Below are positions 59,501-64,000 of a stretch of DNA of 64,000 nucleotides, in pieces. The notes below the pieces were generated by a model that was given only the letters and a program-made list of their open reading frames with translations, did not search any database and had not been told where the DNA came from. Made by a program: the position numbers and the translations under genes. How positions within the stretch are numbered: the first letter of the stretch is position 1; every line of letters begins with the position of its first letter. Source of the DNA: an uncultured Christensenella sp. (GTDB lineage: Bacteria; Bacillota; Clostridia; Christensenellales; Borkfalkiaceae); assembly GCA_910576655.1 (NCBI GenBank), contig CAJTJC010000003.1, positions 1-64,000 of the forward strand. Direction: 5' to 3'.

Positions 59501-62500
59501 GTGCGTCAGGTCGGTATATCCCGTTTCGTATTTCTCTAAACCGTCGTACTCCCATTCGTTGCCGCCGGTCGTCAGGGAAATGCTCCTCGGAATAATTTCA
59601 AGTATGCCGTATTTTTTGACGCTCTCGGTACTCTCGAACATATTGTAGTAACTAATATCGTAGTTCTCGGTAACGTCGCCGTGCGCGCCCATAACGGAAT
59701 AATCGATTATATTATCGACCTTGCCCTCGGTAACGAACGTGACCGAGCTGATTACGGCGCCCTCTTTAACGTAAAGCGTCTGATTTTCGGCAAGCGAGCC
59801 CGACGTAATTTGATAATCCTTGATATTTATAAGCGGGGTACCGTCGAATTCCTTAGTGTCGGACGCGGTGGCAATTATAATTTTCCGCTTGGTTACGGTA
59901 AGCGTTCCGTAAGTGTAGCTGATTATATAGTTGCCCGTGGTATCCGCCTCCGCTGCTCCGCGGACTGCAAATATCCTGTATTTTGTTTCGTTTGAAACCG
60001 ACCCGCAATCTTCTATTTCCGTTACGGCAGAAGCACTGTAATACTCGCCGTCTATCAATCCCTCAAACAGCGGCGAGCTTAACTGCTCGTCGTCGCCCTT
60101 CAAAGGAATAGCGTCGTAAACCTTTTGCGCCGTAAGCGTGGTTATGCTTAAAGCAACTTTATTTATCGAAAGGGTTGCGCCGTCGGCATATCTTATATCG
60201 TAGCTTGTAGTTATATTCACGCCGTCGGCGTTTTCGATTCTGTAAACGGTATTGTTCTGAATTTCGCCGAAGTCGATTATGACCGCAGTTTTATCCGCCA
60301 ACGCAACGTCGTCGACAAAAAGCAATCCGTCGAAAATAGCCTCGTCATTGCCGCGCAACTCCTCTCCGTCGTAGTCCTTGTTGCGCGTGGGGTTTGTCAC
60401 GGAAATTACGTGCGGCGTAATCGAAAGCGTGCCGTATTCGTATTCGGGTATATAGTTTGCGGTAACGTCCTTTTCGTCCGCATTTTTAATGACGAACGCA
60501 ATTACGTTTTCAACCTTGCCCTCGTGTACGTACGTCACCGTCGCCGCGGACGCTGCGTCGGGATAAGCGCCGTGTCCCGCTACTATTCCGCGGTTGCTTG
60601 CAGCATCGAATTGCTCCACCGTGAAATCTTTAATCCAGCTGAACGGCGTTCCGTCGTACTCGCGCTCGCTCGTGGCGGTTGCGATAGTCAGGCGGCGTTG
60701 CTCTATAGAAAGCTTACCGTAAACGTACTCTATGGAATAGTTTGCGTTAACCTTCTCATCGACGACTATAAACTTAACTTCGTTGTCCACGGGCTCGGCA
60801 TAGTCCACGACTACGGTAGCGCTTCCTTCCACGGGTTTAAGCAGGTGGTCCAAAACGAGCGCGGGCGCGCCGTCCTCAACCCCGTCTTTGATATGTACGA
60901 CCTTATCATACCCGTCGTCGAAATGCCCGTCACCGTCGTAAACCCAGCTGTTGCTTGCCGTGGTCACGCGGATAGTTCTCTGCATGACGGTAAGAGTGCC
61001 GTATTCGTAGCTTATATTGTAATTACCGTTTACGGCGTCGCTGCCGCTGCCGTCGACAACCTTATACGCAACCTCGTTTAAGGTATTGCCGACGTCCGTT
61101 ATTCTGCCCTTTACCTCAATCACTTCGAGAGTGTGACCCTCGACCAGCTTGAGCTCGCCGACGTCCTCCCACTCGGTACAGGTAAATTCCGTACCGTCGT
61201 ATTCGTGGCTTGCGTCTTTCGTTCTGACCGTTATTGCGCGCTGCGTTACCGTCAGCGTGCCTACGCTGTAAGAAACGATATAGTTATGCGAAAGCCCGCG
61301 CGGAGTATATATCGCGTACTCGGTAGAGTTGTCAACGCTGTCGCAATCTATGATTTTGGCCACGTTGAACGCCTCGTAACGGTATTCGTCGTCCATAATC
61401 CCGACGAACACGGGTTCGCCGTAATCGGTATCGTCGCCGTACAAATACGCGCCGTCGTATACCTTTTCCGCGGTTATCGTGGTTATATTCAGCTCGACTT
61501 TGTTTATGAAAAGAACGCCTTTTTCGTAGGTTATATCGTAACAGTAAGTGGTTTCAACGGAATTAATAACGCTGTAAATTGCGTATTCCGTATCGTTGAC
61601 TACGCCGCCCTCGGTATAGTCGATTATTTCCGCTGTTTTTTGGGCGGTGCAGATTTCGGATATGCCGTTGACCGATACGAGGTTATCGAAAACGGTTTTG
61701 CCGTTTTCCGTCTGCTGCGTTTCGGTGCCGTAATGCGGCTTGCCGTCGTAATCCCATATAAGCGTCGCGGTCGTTACGGTCAGCTGACGCTTTTCAATGG
61801 TGAGCGTACCGTAAACGTAACTTATGGCATAATTAAGACTTTCGTCCTTTTCGTAACTTTTAACGAGGTACTTCCGCTCGTTGAGCGTTTCGCAAATTTC
61901 GCGGTCACCGTCACGCGTTATATAAATGATATACGCGACAGGCACACTTTCGTCAAGCACGACCGAATGGTTTTTACTTTCAAGAAGTCCGCGAGTATTC
62001 TCCGCGTTGCAGACTTCGAAGTCGAATTCGTCGCACGTAAGTGCGGTACCGTCGTACACCTGCGATTTACTGCCGGTCGTAACGGTTATCGGGCGGGGCG
62101 TGCGTTTAAGCGTACCGTACTCGTACTCTATCGCGTAGTTTTCGGAAACAACGGTCTGTCCGTCGTAAACGTCGTACTCTACTGCGTTTTCAACGCCGAC
62201 AATCTCGCCGTCAAGCACCTTTACGTCCGTTATCGAGGTTACGAGAACTGGCACGCCGCCTATAAGTTTTACGCCGAGCTTATGCTCTTTAACAAGTCCG
62301 ACGTCAAGTCCAACGCCCTCGACCTTCCACCCGTCGGTACAGCTGAACGGGTCGCCGTCGTAGACCTTCTCCGCCGTCGGCGTAATGATTTTTACGGGGC
62401 GTTTATTTATAGAAAGCTCGCCCGCAATTATATGCAGATAATAGTTTTTGTCAATTTCTTCGTTTTCTACAACGTACTCGACGAGGTTGGGTACGGCAAC

Positions 62501-64000
62501 CTCGGTGTAGTCGGTTGCCTCGGTAAATTTGGTTGCAACCAGCTTATGCCCGAGCACCAGTCCCGCGGTACCGTCGGGCGTACCCGTCAACACGTCGCCG
62601 TCAATCCAAACGTCGGAAAGGTGTTCGTCGCGGTAGCTTGTGTCGCTATGCGCGTCGCCGTCGTAAATCCAGTGATTGCTTGCCGTACGCACTTCGACGT
62701 AGCGCACCGTTACGCTTACGTACCCGTATTCGTAGCTTATATCGTAGTTTTCGGTAAGATTTTCGTCGGGACCTTTGAATATAGCGTAAGAAACTTCGTT
62801 CTTCACTTCGCCTTCGGTAACAAACCGAACGTAGACGGTATCGACTACTGAAACGGAATGTCCGTCCACAAGCGAACCGCCCGTTATAGTATAGCTTTGG
62901 TCGCAATACGGCTCGCCGTCGAACTCTTTACAGGACGTCGCCGTGGTCAGCGTAACCGGTCTTTTCGTTACGTAAATTTCGCCGTATTCGTAGCTTACGT
63001 CGTAGTTATCGGTCACGGGCTCGCCTGAGGCGTCCTTTACTGTAAAGTACAGCTCGTTTTCAACCCTGCCTTCGGTAACGTAGGTTACGGAAGCTACCTT
63101 TTGAGTTCTGTCGCATTCTATAACGTGCCCCGTGCAGATACCGCGCTCGCCCGCCGCGTCGAATTCTTCGGGCGTCGCGTAGGCGTATTCGAAAGGCTCG
63201 TCGTCGTAAACGTCGTTGCCGTCGTGCGTGGTTATCACAAGCGGACGCGGTCTGATAACAAGACTGCAGAACTGCCTTATAAGATTGTAGTTTACGCTTA
63301 CGTCGTCGCCGCTCGCATTTTTAACCGTATATTCGCACTCGTTAGGGTGCGTGCCCGCCGCCTGCGCGGTGAATAGCTTACTTAAAGCAAGAGCGTGGTC
63401 AAGCACGAAATCTTTTTCGCCGTCTTCAAACCAACCGTCACTTAAAACGTGTGAGGTTTGCGCCGTAGGGTTGGAATAATCCTGCGCGCTGTAAACCCAT
63501 TCGCCGCTGCCCGTAACGACGAGTACGTTACGCGCGGTAACGGAAATTTTACCGTATATGTAAGCAAGGGTATAGTTTGCGGAAACGTCGTCCTTGCCGC
63601 ACTTAACCAAGTACGAAACCCTGTTTTCGACCTCGCCTTCGGCTACGCCCGTGACGGACGCGGGCGCGACGCTTTCGTCGACCGCCAAAGTATGGTCTTC
63701 CAGCAATCCGAACGACTGCGAGCCCTCGTTATCGCCGATAATTATAATTTCCCAGTCGGTGCAGGTAAACGGCGTACCGTCGTATTCCCTGCTTGCGGTT
63801 GCCGTTGCCACCATTACAATTCTTTTTTCGACGGTCAGCTTGCCGTACTCGTAAGAAATATTATAGTTTGCAGTGGTTTCGTCGCCGTAGTCCCTGACGT
63901 CGGGGTAGTCGTAAGTTCTGAAAATTTTATAATGAGTTGTATTCGTAAGCTCGCCCGCGTCGGTGATTGTCACCGTTTCGAATGGCACGCACTCCTCGCC
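56576..64000 (-). CDS. Giant YDG/MBG-repeat surface protein (5' end beyond the window)
   Basis: At least 2470 residues, open at the right edge, so the N-terminus and signal peptide are not seen. It consists of about 24 tandem beta-sandwich units of 80-100 residues, each starting with a strand like K-R-x-V-x-V-x-T-A-T, then x-Y-D-G-T-P-F, a G-H turn, and ending N-Y-x-I-x-Y-x-Y-G-x-L. This is the YDG/MBG type of repeat found in large adhesins. Units from about residue 1560 on are more diverged. No LPXTG, membrane helix or other anchor is seen at the C-terminus, which ends in a short basic tail, so attachment must come from the missing N-terminus or from partners encoded behind it. Confidence 0.8.
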   Translation of the reverse strand, partial: GEECVPFETVTITDAGELTNTTHYKIFRTYDYPDVRDYGDETTANYNISYEYGKLTVEKRIVMVATATASREYDGTPFTCTDWEIIIIGDNEGSQSFGLLEDHTLAVDESVAPASVTGVAEGEVENRVSYLVKCGKDDVSANYTLAYIYGKISVTARNVLVVTGSGEWVYSAQDYSNPTAQTSHVLSDGWFEDGEKDFVLDHALALSKLFTAQAAGTHPNECEYTVKNASGDDVSVNYNLIRQFCSLVIRPRPLVITTHDGNDVYDDEPFEYAYATPEEFDAAGERGICTGHVIECDRTQKVASVTYVTEGRVENELYFTVKDASGEPVTDNYDVSYEYGEIYVTKRPVTLTTATSCKEFDGEPYCDQSYTITGGSLVDGHSVSVVDTVYVRFVTEGEVKNEVSYAIFKGPDENLTENYDISYEYGYVSVTVRYVEVRTASNHWIYDGDAHSDTSYRDEHLSDVWIDGDVLTGTPDGTAGLVLGHKLVATKFTEATDYTEVAVPNLVEYVVENEEIDKNYYLHIIAGELSINKRPVKIITPTAEKVYDGDPFSCTDGWKVEGVGLDVGLVKEHKLGVKLIGGVPVLVTSITDVKVLDGEIVGVENAVEYDVYDGQTVVSENYAIEYEYGTLKRTPRPITVTTGSKSQVYDGTALTCDEFDFEVCNAENTRGLLESKNHSVVLDESVPVAYIIYITRDGDREICETLNERKYLVKSYEKDESLNYAISYVYGTLTIEKRQLTVTTATLIWDYDGKPHYGTETQQTENGKTVFDNLVSVNGISEICTAQKTAEIIDYTEGGVVNDTEYAIYSVINSVETTYCYDITYEKGVLFINKVELNITTITAEKVYDGAYLYGDDTDYGEPVFVGIMDDEYRYEAFNVAKIIDCDSVDNSTEYAIYTPRGLSHNYIVSYSVGTLTVTQRAITVRTKDASHEYDGTEFTCTEWEDVGELKLVEGHTLEVIEVKGRITDVGNTLNEVAYKVVDGSGSDAVNGNYNISYEYGTLTVMQRTIRVTTASNSWVYDGDGHFDDGYDKVVHIKDGVEDGAPALVLDHLLKPVEGSATVVVDYAEPVDNEVKFIVVDEKVNANYSIEYVYGKLSIEQRRLTIATATSEREYDGTPFSWIKDFTVEQFDAASNRGIVAGHGAYPDAASAATVTYVHEGKVENVIAFVIKNADEKDVTANYIPEYEYGTLSITPHVISVTNPTRNKDYDGEELRGNDEAIFDGLLFVDDVALADKTAVIIDFGEIQNNTVYRIENADGVNITTSYDIRYADGATLSINKVALSITTLTAQKVYDAIPLKGDDEQLSSPLFEGLIDGEYYSASAVTEIEDCGSVSNETKYRIFAVRGAAEADTTGNYIISYTYGTLTVTKRKIIIATASDTKEFDGTPLINIKDYQITSGSLAENQTLYVKEGAVISSVTFVTEGKVDNIIDYSVMGAHGDVTENYDISYYNMFESTESVKKYGILEIIPRSISLTTGGNEWEYDGLEKYETGYTDLTHDGGGSALVLGHKLIAVSYDTVVTVGTVDNVVEYIVENEEITKNYAIGVSYGKLTVTPRKLSVVLSPVSNVIYGEAFEGWNGEFAYAAGSKRTVDGETLVITVKYTRGGVEVAQPVNAGIYGVEVNEASIVGGYADINNYQLTVLDSQFEIARREITINLLDMDEGRPYNGREFVYPDDGYEVAAGSIVDGDELKIAVKYLCFGVIISGYPVNVGDYMVTFDGAGCTVNGEKELALNYVINCGVNSVRYCITRLPLSLVLKDIQHAYTGVADYRLEDSDYMEFDESQLAETDVLSSVEKCYMLNGKVCDAIDVGVYDYFVKQFAVTNKDTGADVSDNYYLDNQYFAKFTITKRRISVAVSFEGEAAAKGEYTGEVISLKELYNGSVLYSSLPLVADECDWGIYEGDNQKLNAVFSFSKGGAAALLKELGEYTVSVRLEDNDGKTLSNYFIESYTDGAFEVTKRQVKVTAEMTATSLEYNGCALSEEYFGYNTKHVFSDSEGFVEESDYADYKAVYSLFRIDGTEADATAIIAAGEYYLTVKLEFIGSGEEKYYVFDGLASSVFTVQRRKIYAVTPSDENEYVYNGAALADPETYGAYYIDGSAGFVNGDGEFAVPMFTYRKDGADYPSAVHAGEYSIRISHFSGVNGNIDLSANYELCDAPDESCYGTVTIKPAKLVVGPKAYSQFYDGTVNVLSLPEDSYNILFVEGGGTALFGNAELTFTASGSVDIRKQFMTMVSFKSVSVWQDGENITTDYDVVLTYAQLSEKCPELAESIKRDKFSAQLAFIRRTLYIRQFAPPEEYRSIEYGTNVSISLDDKSIPAENVLSDGDGLLAGHRPEISLARALGTALGYCEKWIYMCKVYDGNGVDLSRGYDIKIVCDDESSFIKVTPKNVTVSVNFPPSHYSEGDKLAAEDYNLSATCSFGDKLEVEVSGGAFVASVKSANGQSKDAYYVIKFVHPETEIYEKEVKYASRI
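59350..63990 (-). repeat. Regular YDG repeat array with period-three superstructure
   Basis: About 16 well-conserved YDG units. Units 2, 5, 8 and 11 counted from the window edge share a Trp variant (E-W-V-Y, N-H-W-I-Y-D-G, L-I-W-D-Y-D-G, N-S-W-V-Y-D-G), so a three-unit block seems to have been copied; another Trp unit (N-E-W-E-Y-D-G) is number 16. Confidence 0.75.

Noticed and set aside
61133..62851. 572-codon open frame on the plus strand
   Set aside because: It lies opposite the YDG repeat gene, repeats with its period and has no ribosome site; it is a by-product of the repeat codon pattern.
59350..63990. Regular periodicity that could suggest a CRISPR array
   Set aside because: The units are long, coding in one frame and diverged, with no short identical repeats or unique spacers and no cas genes.

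Overview
The window looks like a chromosomal piece of a Gram-positive, anaerobe-type Clostridia (Firmicutes) genome, probably a gut lineage near Christensenellales. That placement rests on gene content: strong AGGAGG-type ribosome sites, sigma-A promoters, a DnaD-family replication protein, the sua5-ywlE-rpiB gene order known from Bacillus, YesM/YesN regulators, BspA-like leucine-rich repeats, DUF1538 and YDG/MBG surface repeats. The species cannot be named from the sequence alone. Coding density is high and there is no gene-free stretch longer than 300 bases.

Region 1 (1-2956) is the right end of an integrated element: an AT-rich regulator, a membrane leucine-rich-repeat protein, a small protein and a tyrosine integrase, ending in a 51-base copy of the 3' part of tRNA-Leu(CAG), which marks the attachment site. 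Region 2 (3035-9825) holds an AAC(6')-type acetyltransferase, a complete queuosine precursor operon (queD-queE-folE-queC-queF) behind a likely preQ1 riboswitch, a PadR/hydrolase pair with an operator palindrome, and a MerR regulator facing a lipoprotein promoter with the 19-bp spacer typical of MerR targets. Region 3 (9822-20272) is housekeeping: a seven-gene operon (inactive-looking hydrolase, lepB, pepF, dnaB, sua5, ywlE-like, rpiB), a dnaD-like gene, a cation efflux transporter and tRNA-Thr(GGT). Region 4 (20452-23667) has an AT-rich InlB-repeat metalloprotease-like lipoprotein, a MarR regulator and an SdpI-like protein.

Region 5 (23634-45238) is a carbohydrate utilisation locus. Two secreted beta-helix (GH28/GH49 clan) enzymes and a surface protein lie behind an unusual MsmK-type ATPase. 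A YesM/YesN two-component pair, an orphan kinase-less sensor, a sugar ABC importer, two GH65 phosphorylases and beta-phosphoglucomutase follow. The inferred flow is extracellular cleavage of a glycan, oligosaccharide import, phosphorolysis to beta-glucose 1-phosphate and conversion to glucose 6-phosphate.

Region 6 (45292-64000) is one co-directional, tightly coupled gene set: a giant YDG/MBG repeat protein (open at the window edge), three membrane proteins without a clear family or with leucine-rich repeats, a 1413-residue membrane protein, a Cys-rich repeat plus leucine-rich-repeat protein, then a DUF1538 transporter and two P-II-like proteins. This linkage of a large cell-surface module to a P-II-regulated transporter is the best candidate here for an undescribed system.

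Three regulatory genes (45, 31851, 35658) have promoters so close to the start codon that their mRNAs should be leaderless or nearly so.
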